This document shows, in pieces, positions 1 to 8,671 of a stretch of DNA of 64,000 nt; position 1 is the first letter of the stretch, and each line of letters starts with the position of its first letter. Below the pieces are notes generated by a model. It was not told where the DNA came from, did no database searches, and worked only from the letters and a program-made list of their open reading frames with translations. The position numbers were made by a program, and so were the translations under genes. The stretch comes from Crocinitomicaceae bacterium (GTDB taxonomy: Bacteria > Bacteroidota > Bacteroidia > Flavobacteriales_D > Crocinitomicaceae): NCBI GenBank assembly GCA_017983465.1, contig JAGOBK010000001.1, forward strand, positions 434,001-498,000, in the 5' to 3' direction.

Positions 1-2087
1 TACCGTTTCATCCCATAATCAACTTGACGATCCCTTGGATTTTCTTTGGTGTAAGCGAATTCCATCCAACTTTGACAAAATGGAAAATAGGTGTTAAAGA
101 TTTGATGTGAATACAAACCTTTTAAGCGGATTTTCCCCACATAGATTCCATTTTCCAAATTCCATTTTGGCAATTCCCATCCTAACTTTGCAAAGGACTT
201 TACGATTTCTTTCACACGGTAATTCGTAGTGTCTCCTTGTAATAATCCCGGAAAAGCAGCTTCAGGTAAACGAAGAAACAATAATTGTTCTCCCACATCA
301 ATACTCGAAAAGGTAAAGCTAGCAAAAGGAGTACAATCAATGATATAGGAATACCATTGTACTAAGGAATCAATTTCTTCTTGCGTATGATGTTCCTTCA
401 AGGTACGCATGATTTGCTGATGCGCTAATCCATATACATACGTGCGTTCGTTCTCACATAAAATGGATAACTTACGTTTGTTATTGATGTTGGTTTTTGA
501 CTGAATCGGACAACCATGATCGTATTCCTGATAGAATATCAATTCTTGTTTCGCGTTATATCGACGGCAAACGCCATTTCTTAATCCATTTGCATAGGAA
601 TAGGAAACTAATACATTACCCAAACTGTCTAATTCCATGTAGGGTCCTTCTAGTTTCCCATCCACGGTGTGACGTGCACGAATCTTGATGCCATTCGAGG
701 CGTATAATTCTTCGTAACGATCAGTCTTTTTATGAGGAATGAGGGTTTTAAGTCCGTTTTCGCCTGTTACTTCCTCGTTTTGTTGAAATTCTTTTTGAAT
801 CACCAGACTTTTAAAATTTCCATTGGGAAAGTAGATGTTTTGCAAAAAGGAAGTCAAATAAGCATCCTGCATGATTTCTACCTCTTGTGCAAGAACGCCA
901 TTTTCAAACCATTCTTTCTGAATCTTTTTCTCTCCCGCGGCGGACTCTTTCGATCCTTCCTTGAAATGAATGATCGACATCTGACCATTCGGGAAATACG
1001 CAACATAACTCGTATCGGCATTCGACAAGTGGTTTAAGATGGATTTTATTTTCCCATCAGGATACCTCTCAATTTCGATGTCTTTTTTGTAATTGTTCGC
1101 ACTAATCGATGTTTCGTAGAGCAGAATCCCGTCGTCGTTCCATTTTTTCATGTAGCCATTACCCTCCTTGTCTAGAACAAGATCTAAAAGCAATTTCCCC
1201 TGTTCGTTCCATTCCTTTTTTGATGGTTGAAAGGGATGATTGGAGTTTACGTCGTAAAAATGTTCGGTTTGCAATTGACAATTATCAAACCACGTGCGAT
1301 AAAAACCTTGAATGATATTATCCTTGTAGGTTAATTCTACATTTTTCATTCCAAGGTAATTGTAACCCACCCAAGCCCCATCTGGATTCCCATCTTTGTA
1401 TCGGCCTTTCGTTTTCACTTTCCCATTTTCATGGTATTCCGTGAAGGGTCCATCTTTGGATGAATCTCGTGAGAATTCGCTTAATATCAATTTATGATGA
1501 AATCTACTGATGAGCACGCCTTCCGTTGAATAATTCTCTTCGTCTCCGAATTCTACCTGAAGCGAGGTGTATCCTTCATCATCGACGGTATGTGGGGGAT
1601 GATTTTTAATTTCGTATTGGTTGATTTCACTCAATCTCACAAAAGCATATGAATGAACGAAGCGTTTTTTTCCATTCAAATGATAATCCGTTTGTTTCAT
1701 GCAACGTCGACCAGATTCATCCAAGTAATACAAGCAATACATGGCTGGCTGACCATTTTCCCAATAAGAGCGAAGTTCCGCAAGCATGCCATCTGGACGA
1801 TCCGAGTATGTTTTTAGTATGATACGCGGTTTTCCATCTTGAAAATTTGCCTCTTCAGAAATCAGATGTCCGTGTAGAAACTCACGACGCTCATAAAGTT
1901 TACCTTCTATGTAGGATTCACATTTTCCTTCCAGGGGCGTTTTGTAATCTCCTGCCAAATAGGTGGAAAACACGTAATTACTTCCTTTTCTGATGTGCGT
2001 TTGAAAGGTACAGTTTTCTTGTCCATACAGTGAACTCGTCCAAAAAAACGATAACAACAATATAATAGAAATGGAAAAATCCTTCAT
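1..2087 (-). CDS. Large secreted MORN/YwqK-like repeat protein, C-terminal part outside window
   Basis: The minus frame from the ATG at 2087 stays open for about 695 codons to the window edge, so the stop lies outside. It opens with a signal peptide (MKDFSISIILLLSFFW, cleavage near SLYGQ). The body contains repeated short motifs of the type E.Y.NGK.K..G.Y.DG.PDG.W (clear at residues about 212-235), as in MORN-variant proteins labelled YwqK-type antitoxin in Bacteroidota. Such repeats form extended beta structure; the function of these exported versions is unknown and the antitoxin label is only inherited by homology. A related but smaller repeat protein lies at 31368-32339. A good -7 box sits just upstream. 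Confidence is high for the gene and moderate for the family. Confidence 0.8.
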   Translation of the reverse strand, partial: MKDFSISIILLLSFFWTSSLYGQENCTFQTHIRKGSNYVFSTYLAGDYKTPLEGKCESYIEGKLYERREFLHGHLISEEANFQDGKPRIILKTYSDRPDGMLAELRSYWENGQPAMYCLYYLDESGRRCMKQTDYHLNGKKRFVHSYAFVRLSEINQYEIKNHPPHTVDDEGYTSLQVEFGDEENYSTEGVLISRFHHKLILSEFSRDSSKDGPFTEYHENGKVKTKGRYKDGNPDGAWVGYNYLGMKNVELTYKDNIIQGFYRTWFDNCQLQTEHFYDVNSNHPFQPSKKEWNEQGKLLLDLVLDKEGNGYMKKWNDDGILLYETSISANNYKKDIEIERYPDGKIKSILNHLSNADTSYVAYFPNGQMSIIHFKEGSKESAAGEKKIQKEWFENGVLAQEVEIMQDAYLTSFLQNIYFPNGNFKSLVIQKEFQQNEEVTGENGLKTLIPHKKTDRYEELYASNGIKIRARHTVDGKLEGPYMELDSLGNVLVSYSYANGLRNGVCRRYNAKQELIFYQEYDHGCPIQSKTNINNKRKLSILCENERTYVYGLAHQQIMRTLKEHHTQEEIDSLVQWYSYIIDCTPFASFTFSSIDVGEQLLFLRLPEAAFPGLLQGDTTNYRVKEIVKSFAKLGWELPKWNLENGIYVGKIRLKGLYSHQIFNTYFPFCQSWMEFAYTKENPRDRQVDYGMKR

Positions 2088-2104
2088 GAACTTTAAGTAC
2101 AACA

Positions 2105-2112
2105 CAAACTTA
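2105..2112 (-). promoter_or_regulatory. Candidate -7 box of the MORN-like gene
   Basis: On the minus strand this reads TAAGTTTG, a full match to the Bacteroidota -7 consensus TAnnTTTG, about 17 bases before the ATG at 2087. TTG trinucleotides lie upstream at somewhat short spacing, so the -33 element is uncertain. Confidence 0.45.
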
Positions 2113-2161
2113 ATAAAGTTCAATCAATGTGAACGATAATGAAGAAGATACGTGGTGAAAC

Positions 2162-2755
2162 TTATTTTTCTGCAAGGACTTGAATAACGGCAGCATTCCC
2201 AAAGTGAAACTCACCTTCGTGTACTTCTCTTATGGTTTGATTCACTTTTAACGTGTTGAATTCACTTAAATCTGACCTTAATTCTTCTTCAGAATAAAGC
2301 AACGTTGTTGTCATTGGACCACCTGTTTTATAAATCACCTGATCCTTATGATAGGATTCCATGACCAATTTCCCACCATCTTTCAATGCTTTGTATAGTT
2401 GTCCGTGTACTTTTTTACGCAACTCATCTGGAAAATGCCCAAAAATAATCACGATACCGTCCCATGTGTTTGCTTCTAAATCGAGGTCGTTTAAATCAGC
2501 GCAAATGGTCTGTATTTGCACTCCCTTCATTTCCGCTAATTGATTCATTTTTTTTATTCCTTCTTCGGAATAATCAACACAGGTAACATCATGACCTTGT
2601 TCTGCTAAAAACACACCATTCCTTCCCTCTCCTTCAGCTAAACAAAGAATTTTTGATTTAGGAGAAAAATTTTGTTCCCGTAAGAAATCATTCGCTTGCA
2701 AACCATAAGCGAAAACTTTTTCTTTATAACGCTCATTCCAAAATTCAACTTGCAT
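2162..2755 (-). CDS. Class I SAM-dependent methyltransferase
   Basis: A protein of 197 residues with a Rossmann methyltransferase fold. Motif I is ILCLAEGEGRNGVFLAEQG (about residues 36-54), followed by the acidic ribose-binding segment CVDYSEEG and an ICADLNDL segment that would contact the adenine. It resembles small TehB/UbiE-like methyltransferases; the substrate cannot be told. I chose the ATG at 2755 (MQVEFWNERY) over the in-frame TTG at 2764. The ATG overlaps the end of the stop region of the upstream gene (stop ending at 2757), so the two are probably cotranscribed. Confidence 0.8.
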   Translation of the reverse strand: MQVEFWNERYKEKVFAYGLQANDFLREQNFSPKSKILCLAEGEGRNGVFLAEQGHDVTCVDYSEEGIKKMNQLAEMKGVQIQTICADLNDLDLEANTWDGIVIIFGHFPDELRKKVHGQLYKALKDGGKLVMESYHKDQVIYKTGGPMTTTLLYSEEELRSDLSEFNTLKVNQTIREVHEGEFHFGNAAVIQVLAEK

Positions 2756-2756
2756 A

Positions 2757-4355
2757 TTAATCAATGTTTATTTGAACAACTCGTGTATACTTGTCGTCAA
2801 AAATGAAATTAAAAAAATAACTACCCTTCGCTAATGGTGCATCATCGTTATAGCGAAATGCTTTTACACCTGTTTTTTGTTTTTCGTAATACTTTTCCAT
2901 CACGATCTTACCTTCGAGATTGGTGACAAATAACTCAACATTGCCTTTATATGGACAATGAAACTTCATATCCATTTCACCATGTGATGGATTGGGATAC
3001 ACACTGACATCAAATAAATTAGCCCCAGGAATCACAGCTGCTTGTCCTGTGGTAGCTCGAACTAACCAAACCTCATACATCGTAGCCTGAGCAGAGGTTA
3101 CTCCTGTGTTATTCACAGAAAAAGGATTTGCCTCTGTACTTTTAATTCCACCGACAATGTAACCGATACGCAAGGAATCTGCAGTGATTTGAGACAAATC
3201 AATGATCTCGTTACCCAGGTTGGGAACCGCAAAATCATTAAAAAAACGTGCGGAAGAACCAGTCAATGCTGGCATCTCTGTTGAAAACATGGATTCTTCG
3301 AATTGTCCATTTTGTGTCATGGACAAACGGCTTACTGTTTTCACGAAAGGAACATTGGCATCGCTGGTTAAAACTCCATTCACATAAGAATATTGACTAA
3401 TTCCACCGAAGAAAATATGATGCATTTGCTGAGAAGCAGAATCATAAAAGGAAGCTTTAGCAGAATGATAGTGACTCAAATACTGGTTGAAATCAGTTCG
3501 AGGCACATAGTTGTTCGCGTGAACTTCCACAGGATATAAAAACGGTAAATCTGCATTTATTTGAAAAACACCAGCTGAAATCAGGTAGCCAAATTCATTG
3601 TTCGGATATTTCATCGGTAATAGATTGTAATCACGTCGATGTAAATGCATTTGATCCAACTGCTCGGTATAATTTGTAATAGACAATTGTCCATTTACAT
3701 GGGAAACCTGAAAACTTCGAATCCCACTTACGTATGTTTGAACATATGTGGGACCACCCATTGGATTATAACGGCCATCAAAACGATGACCACCGACCAA
3801 ATAGAAGGTGGAATCAATCATTCCAAGATTTCCTCCTGTTACCGCGAAGCGTTCATCTGTCAGTTGAATAAAATTAGGACTGATATCCATTCCATTCATG
3901 ACATCATTCACTAATCCGTTCAAATCAATTTCGGTTAGCTTTGGAAAGGTAATGTGATCATTTGCACTTGGACTAAAACCATATCCACCTGCAATGTAGA
4001 GCTTATCTCCTACTTGGAATTCATTCATATTGGTGGACTGCAATTGTTCCTTTAATCCAACAGGCAATGTATTCACAGAAGCAGTCCAATATTGATTATT
4101 CGCTTTATCCAAAACATAAATCAAATCGTTGTTGTTACTCGCCGGAAATGCATTAAAAGGCTGACGTGCATGCAAGCCATCTTTGCGTCCACCAATGATG
4201 ATCCATTTTCCATTCAGCTCTGCACTCGCAAAGGAATGTAGTCCAGGAAGATCTAGCAAGGAAGTTGGTATCAACTTAAGCGCAAATGGAAACTGGGTCG
4301 TTTGCGCAAAAAGGCCATTACTCGCAAGGAGAAGTAAGAAGAGTATTTTTTTCAT
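2757..4355 (-). CDS. Kelch-like secreted protein with T9SS type A sorting tail
   Basis: A protein of 532 residues. Signal peptide MKKILFLLLLASNGLFA is followed by at least five blades carrying an II/IAGG or LVGG type turn (WIIIGG, LYIAGG, FYLVGG, HIFFGG, GYIVGG), typical of a kelch beta-propeller. The last 85 or so residues start with VSVYPNPSHGEMDM and end YTRVVQINID, a Por secretion (type A) C-terminal signal for export across the outer membrane by the T9SS. The ATG at 4355 was chosen because it begins the signal peptide; the longer frame to 4484 overlaps the tauE gene. It starts 10 bases after the tauE stop. Ligand or enzyme activity is unknown. Confidence 0.85.
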   Translation of the reverse strand: MKKILFLLLLASNGLFAQTTQFPFALKLIPTSLLDLPGLHSFASAELNGKWIIIGGRKDGLHARQPFNAFPASNNNDLIYVLDKANNQYWTASVNTLPVGLKEQLQSTNMNEFQVGDKLYIAGGYGFSPSANDHITFPKLTEIDLNGLVNDVMNGMDISPNFIQLTDERFAVTGGNLGMIDSTFYLVGGHRFDGRYNPMGGPTYVQTYVSGIRSFQVSHVNGQLSITNYTEQLDQMHLHRRDYNLLPMKYPNNEFGYLISAGVFQINADLPFLYPVEVHANNYVPRTDFNQYLSHYHSAKASFYDSASQQMHHIFFGGISQYSYVNGVLTSDANVPFVKTVSRLSMTQNGQFEESMFSTEMPALTGSSARFFNDFAVPNLGNEIIDLSQITADSLRIGYIVGGIKSTEANPFSVNNTGVTSAQATMYEVWLVRATTGQAAVIPGANLFDVSVYPNPSHGEMDMKFHCPYKGNVELFVTNLEGKIVMEKYYEKQKTGVKAFRYNDDAPLAKGSYFFNFIFDDKYTRVVQINID

Positions 4356-4365
4356 TTTTATAATG

Positions 4366-5175
4366 TTAGCGCAAAATCGTTTGAAATTCATGGAAGAAAA
4401 CAAATAATCCCATAAGAAGGACAAACCAAGCAAATCCTTTCCGAAGGTGTTTTGTTTCCATTTTTTTGGCAAGTTGACCGCCAATCAAAATACCAATTAC
4501 TGCCAATAAGGTGAGTAATCCTAGAAAGCTCCAATTCATCAGAGAACCTTGAGTCCAAACATCTCCAGTAAATCCAACCAAAGAATTTACGGCAATGATT
4601 AAAAGTGACGTTCCAACGGCCAATTTCATCGATAATTTACTGAACATGACTAACGCTGGTACGATCAAGAATCCACCCCCAACTCCAACGAGTCCAGTGA
4701 GGATACCTACAATGGATCCTTGTAACATCAAAGGATAATTATTCCATTGAAATGGGCGTTGCTCTTGTCCTTGTTCCCTTGTTTGACCTCTTAACATTTT
4801 GAAGGCCGCAAATAACATAAGGATTGAAAACAACATCAACATCGCATTCGACTTCGTCAAAACCAAGTGTTCAGAAGAATAAATCAAATCTGGTATTGTC
4901 GGTAAAATCCATTTTCGCGTACTAAAAACAGTCAGCATGGAAGGAAGACCAAAAAGAACAGCCGTTCGCAAATCAACTTCCTTTTCTCGCCATTTAGGCA
5001 GGACACCTATCAAACTTGTAGTCCCAACAATAAAAAGCGAATAAGCCGTACCGAGCTCCGTTTGAACGTGAAATAAATAAACAAGAACTGGAACAGTTAG
5101 AATGGAACCTCCCCCGCCAATTAAGCCAAGTATCAGTCCAATTAAAACCGCTGCTACGTATCCAAAAAGTTCCAC
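4366..5175 (-). CDS. TauE/SafE family sulfite/sulfur-anion exporter
   Basis: An integral membrane protein of 269 residues with two homologous halves, each starting with the family signature: GLIGGGGSILTVPVLVYLF near residue 17 and GLVGVGGGFLIVPALVMF near residue 158. About eight hydrophobic segments are visible. The family exports sulfite, sulfoacetate or related anions. The start is a GTG at 5175 placed directly after the TAA stop (5176-5178) of the MBL-rhodanese gene, so translation is probably coupled. Together the two genes suggest oxidation of sulfane sulfur followed by export of the sulfite formed. Confidence 0.88.
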   Translation of the reverse strand: MELFGYVAAVLIGLILGLIGGGGSILTVPVLVYLFHVQTELGTAYSLFIVGTTSLIGVLPKWREKEVDLRTAVLFGLPSMLTVFSTRKWILPTIPDLIYSSEHLVLTKSNAMLMLFSILMLFAAFKMLRGQTREQGQEQRPFQWNNYPLMLQGSIVGILTGLVGVGGGFLIVPALVMFSKLSMKLAVGTSLLIIAVNSLVGFTGDVWTQGSLMNWSFLGLLTLLAVIGILIGGQLAKKMETKHLRKGFAWFVLLMGLFVFFHEFQTILR

Positions 5176-6588
5176 TTATTTGAGCACTTTACTCTGACAA
5201 ATAAAATCTGTCGTAGGAACAGTCGTTTTAGAAATCGCTGCAAAACCGCCATCTACTTCTGAGAAATTTCTGAATCCACGCGCTTGTAAAATACTGGCAG
5301 CAATCATACTACGGTATCCACCTTGACAATGCAAAAAGAAATGTTCGTTTGGATTGATGTCTTTTGTCCACTCGTTAATATAAGCTAGTGGCTTACTAAA
5401 CGCTTCTGACACGTGTTCCGCTGCGTACTCTCCTTCTTTGCGAACATCGATAACAAGTGACTTATTCAACTCAAACTGTTCTGCAAATGTATCGGGTGTG
5501 ATACGCATCACTTGATCTATTTCTTTTCCGGATGTCTTCCACGCTTCGAATCCACCTTCTAGGTAACCAACAACATGATCAAATCCAACACGGCTTAATC
5601 GTGTGATCACCTCTTCCTCCATTCCGGAATCTGTCACCAATAATATTTCTTGTTTCACATCGCCAATTAACGCACCAACCCATGGAGCGAAATCACCTTT
5701 GATTCCAATATTTATCGAATTTGGAACAAATCCTACTGTGAAGGATGCTGCTGAACGTGTATCCAAAATAAGGGCACTTGTTGATTCAGCTACCAATTCA
5801 AATGCTTCCGGAGCAAGTGGAGTCATTGAACGTGACTTCACCTCATCAAAACTATCGTAACCACCTTTATTCATCGCTACATTGAATCCAAAATAAGCTG
5901 GAGGAGGCAAAAGTCCGTCAGTTACTGCTTCAATAAATGCCTCTTTGTTCGGTTGATTCAAGGCGTAGTTCATTTTTTTCTGATTCCCTAAGGTATCAAC
6001 TGTTTCTTTCATCATGTTTTTTCCACATGCAGATCCTGCACCATGTGCTGGATAAACGGTAATATCATCCGCCAAAGGCATGATTTTATTCGTTAAACTC
6101 TCATATAGAAGTCCAGCCAATTGTTCCTGTGTCATGTCAGCAGCTTTTTGCGCCAAATCCGGACGACCAACATCACCTAAGAATAAAGTATCTCCAGAGA
6201 ACAATACTACATCTTTTCCTTGTTCATCCATCAATAGGAAACATGAACTTTCCATGGTATGTCCTGGTGTATGTAATACTTTGACTTTAACGGAACCAAT
6301 CTCAAAAATTTGCTCGTCTGTTGCAACGACTGCCTCAAAAGCAGGATTAGCTGTTGGACCATAAACAATAGATGCTCCTGTTTTTTTACTTAAATCTAAA
6401 TGTCCAGAAACAAAATCAGCATGAAAATGTGTTTCGAAAATATATTTCAATTGGACCCCATCTTCTTTTAATCGTGCTAAATAGGGTTCAACTTCTCTTA
6501 GAGGATCAATAATGAGTGCTTCGTTTCCACTCACAATATAATAAGCTCCTTGAGCTAAGCATCCGGTATAGATTTGTTCGATTTTCAT
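5176..6588 (-). CDS. MBL-fold persulfide dioxygenase-like protein fused to two rhodanese domains
   Basis: A protein of 470 residues. The N-terminal metallo-beta-lactamase domain has THFHADFVSGH (H54, H56, D58, H63), TPGHT (H110), SGDTLF (D133), LGDVGRPDL and H182, matching the ETHE1/Blh persulfide dioxygenase group. Two rhodanese domains follow at about 258-357 and 365-465. The second has the catalytic cysteine loop (HCQGGYRS, C421). The first has TDSGMEE in that place and lacks the cysteine, so it is probably structural or binds persulfide without transfer. The enzyme would oxidise glutathione or low-molecular-weight persulfides to sulfite. It heads an operon with the TauE exporter. A well-formed promoter lies upstream at 6611-6637. 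Confidence 0.9.
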   Translation of the reverse strand: MKIEQIYTGCLAQGAYYIVSGNEALIIDPLREVEPYLARLKEDGVQLKYIFETHFHADFVSGHLDLSKKTGASIVYGPTANPAFEAVVATDEQIFEIGSVKVKVLHTPGHTMESSCFLLMDEQGKDVVLFSGDTLFLGDVGRPDLAQKAADMTQEQLAGLLYESLTNKIMPLADDITVYPAHGAGSACGKNMMKETVDTLGNQKKMNYALNQPNKEAFIEAVTDGLLPPPAYFGFNVAMNKGGYDSFDEVKSRSMTPLAPEAFELVAESTSALILDTRSAASFTVGFVPNSINIGIKGDFAPWVGALIGDVKQEILLVTDSGMEEEVITRLSRVGFDHVVGYLEGGFEAWKTSGKEIDQVMRITPDTFAEQFELNKSLVIDVRKEGEYAAEHVSEAFSKPLAYINEWTKDINPNEHFFLHCQGGYRSMIAASILQARGFRNFSEVDGGFAAISKTTVPTTDFICQSKVLK

Positions 6589-6610
6589 ATGCTTTCATTT
6601 ATTTACAGTA

Positions 6611-6637
6611 CAAAGATAAAGTACCTATTCAAATCAA
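6611..6637 (-). promoter_or_regulatory. Promoter of the sulfur operon (TTG-N16-TATCTTTG)
   Basis: The minus strand has TTG (6637-6635), a 16-base spacer and TATCTTTG (6618-6611). This matches the Bacteroidota -33/-7 pattern TTG and TAnnTTTG. The -7 box ends 23 bases before the ATG at 6588. Confidence 0.6.
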
Positions 6638-6684
6638 AAGGTGATATAAGTCACAAATTGAAATTTGACATGAGTTAAAACAAA

Positions 6685-6708
6685 AAAAGACATCCGAAGA
6701 TGTCTTTT
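6685..6708 (-). terminator. Intrinsic terminator with UUCG tetraloop
   Basis: A 10-bp perfect stem AAAAGACATC/GATGTCTTTT encloses a 4-base loop. On the minus strand the loop reads TTCG closed by C-G, the very stable cUUCGg tetraloop, and the T-run continues after the stem. It lies 24 bases after the stop of the chalcone-isomerase-like gene and upstream of the sulfur operon promoter. Confidence 0.85.
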
Positions 6709-6732
6709 AAACGTATTTAAATGGATAAAATT

Positions 6733-7287
6733 CTATCCCTTTCCTAACATTCCTTTTTTCAAATTTTCGTCAGCAGGTTTTGAACCAAGCCAAATAGAAA
6801 AAAGAGATTTTTTAAAATCGTAACCAGCAATTGTTCCTTTTACGACTCCGTTTTTCGTTACTTTCAATCCTTTATCTGGCGTATAATCGAAATGAATCAC
6901 ATCTCCGATTTTAAATTCATCCGAAAAGAAACCGATGAATTTCTTTTTATCCTCTGCGGACGCTTTGGATGTAGCATTCGCGAATCCTTCGTTTACTGAC
7001 TCAAGAAAACGCTCGCGTGTTACGCTACTAGAAATAATCTTGATGTGAATCGCCATTTCTTCCGTACCGTAAATCACCTTGCTTGCATCTGTTGTTTTTG
7101 CCTCTAAATAAAGCGCAGCAACATACAAGTCCATCCAATATTTCTCACGAAGTCCACCCCCGTTTAATACCAATTCATTTTTACCGATTTTTTCTGTTAA
7201 TGGGAATTTTACTCCAGAAATCGTTTTTGTTTGACCAAAGGCCTGTAATCCTAAGAACAGGATTAACATTAAGTTTAATTTTTTCAT
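6733..7287 (-). CDS. Chalcone isomerase-like periplasmic protein
   Basis: A protein of 184 residues. Signal peptide MKKLNLMLILFLGLQAFG, then TKTISGVKFPLTEKIGKNEL..NGGGLREKYWMDLYVAALYL, the characteristic start of the bacterial chalcone-isomerase-like family, and a C-terminal GVVKGTIAGYDFKKSLFSIWLGSKPADENLKKGMLG segment that is also family-like. Plant enzymes of this fold cyclise chalcones, but the bacterial exported members have no proven reaction and may bind fatty acids or other hydrophobic ligands. The ATG at 7287 was preferred to the in-frame start at 7338 because it starts the signal peptide. It is followed by a strong terminator at 6685-6708. Confidence 0.85.
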   Translation of the reverse strand: MKKLNLMLILFLGLQAFGQTKTISGVKFPLTEKIGKNELVLNGGGLREKYWMDLYVAALYLEAKTTDASKVIYGTEEMAIHIKIISSSVTRERFLESVNEGFANATSKASAEDKKKFIGFFSDEFKIGDVIHFDYTPDKGLKVTKNGVVKGTIAGYDFKKSLFSIWLGSKPADENLKKGMLGKG

Positions 7288-7344
7288 TTTATCAATTTTG
7301 GGTTCCCTCAAAAATAGGTATTGTGATTTAAAATTCAAAACGAT

Positions 7345-8565
7345 TTATTTATCTGTCCATTCATCTGGATCAGAAAAATCCGCAATCAGTTTTTTCCAAT
7401 TATAATTTAAATCTTCTGTGTCTTCAATGATGGACATATAATCTTTGTTATCGATGTCGTAACGTAAGATCTCTTCCCCTGTGTAGGCTTCAATCGCATC
7501 CAATAATTTCACTTCTTCTTCACTACAAAAGGACAACGCTTGACCTGTTTGTTGACCACGTCCGGTACGTCCACAACGGTGAACATAATTCTCTGGAGAA
7601 TCCGGTAAATCGTAGTTTATTACGTAATCCATATTTGGAATGTCAATTCCACGACATGCCACATCTGTTGTGATCAATACTTGATTTTCTGTTGAACGAA
7701 AACGGTCCAAAATGGCAAAACGATCTTCTTGTTCTTTTCCACCATGTAATGCTTCAGCCTTCACCCCTACTCGTTCCATCGCAGATACCACACGTTCCGC
7801 TCTTACTTTCGTGCGAACAAACACCAAGAATTTAAACTCTGGATACTCTTTGATCATGTTTTCTAAGAAGAATCGCTTGTCGTCCATTTCAATAAATGCA
7901 ACCGCATGTGTGACATTTTTTGAAACGGGATTCTTCGGAGAAACTTGAATTCGAATGGCATCTTTCACCACATCGTATGCTAAAGACTTGATCTTTTTGG
8001 AAATCGTCGCCGTGAAAAACAAGGTTTGACGATTTTTTGGAATTTTCTTAATCACATCGTGGATATCCTTCGTAAATCCAAGGTCCAACATTAAATCTGC
8101 TTCATCCAAAACGAGGACCTCCAATTTAGTAATATCGATAAATCCTTGTGCGATTAAATCAAACATACGTCCAGGTGTCGATACCAAGATATCTAATCCG
8201 CTTTTTAGTTTTGCAATTTGTTTTTCCTGTTCCACACCACCATAAAGTCCAAGGACGCTCACTGGAGTTTTCGCACCAATTTGAACCACAACCTCAGAGA
8301 TTTGCTTCGCTAATTCTCTTGTTGGAACAAGTACTAATCCACGAATTCCTTTGTAGGAACCTCTTTTCTTTGTGGCAAACTTATGCAACATAGGAATAAC
8401 AAATGCCGCAGTTTTCCCAGTTCCTGTTTGTGCAACTGCCATGACATCTTCGCCATCTAAAATGTGTTTGATGGCACGGTGTTGAATATCTGTTGGACGC
8501 TTGAATCCGAGGATGTCAAGTTGGTCTTTAATTTCATCTATAAGGGAATAGTCCTTGAATTTCAT
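7345..8565 (-). CDS. DEAD-box ATP-dependent RNA helicase
   Basis: A protein of 406 residues with all core motifs: Q motif GFKRPTDIQ (20-28), Walker A AQTGTGKT (45-52), PTREL (81-85), TPGR (130-133), DEAD (154-157), TTDVACRGIDIP and HRCGRTGRGQ. Motif III is TAT (185-187) where the family usually has SAT. The RhlE/CsdA-like C-terminal tail is short and ends in an acidic stretch. It would unwind RNA duplexes in ribosome assembly or mRNA decay. The start at ATG 8565 (MKFKDYSLIDEIK) fits the family; the in-frame extension to 8619 does not look like protein. A TACCTTTG -7 box lies only 4 bases upstream of the ATG. Confidence 0.92.
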   Translation of the reverse strand: MKFKDYSLIDEIKDQLDILGFKRPTDIQHRAIKHILDGEDVMAVAQTGTGKTAAFVIPMLHKFATKKRGSYKGIRGLVLVPTRELAKQISEVVVQIGAKTPVSVLGLYGGVEQEKQIAKLKSGLDILVSTPGRMFDLIAQGFIDITKLEVLVLDEADLMLDLGFTKDIHDVIKKIPKNRQTLFFTATISKKIKSLAYDVVKDAIRIQVSPKNPVSKNVTHAVAFIEMDDKRFFLENMIKEYPEFKFLVFVRTKVRAERVVSAMERVGVKAEALHGGKEQEDRFAILDRFRSTENQVLITTDVACRGIDIPNMDYVINYDLPDSPENYVHRCGRTGRGQQTGQALSFCSEEEVKLLDAIEAYTGEEILRYDIDNKDYMSIIEDTEDLNYNWKKLIADFSDPDEWTDK

Positions 8566-8569
8566 ACAA

Positions 8570-8577
8570 CAAAGGTA
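8570..8577 (-). promoter_or_regulatory. -7 box (TACCTTTG) almost touching the helicase start codon
   Basis: The minus strand reads TACCTTTG, a full TAnnTTTG match, ending 4 bases before the ATG at 8565. If it is used, the transcript would begin at or next to the start codon and be leaderless or nearly so. No TTG lies at the right spacing upstream, so it remains a candidate. Confidence 0.4.
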
Positions 8578-8671
8578 AGAATGTTTGGGTAGGAATCCTC
8601 CATCTGTTGGACAATTCAACTTTCATTTGAACCTTTTCAAAAGACGGATGTAAGCAAGGAAAAATTGACAC

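Noticed and set aside
1..2087. Antitoxin of a toxin-antitoxin pair (YwqK label)
   Set aside because: It is an exported repeat protein of nearly 700 residues with no toxin neighbour; the label reflects only MORN-like repeats.
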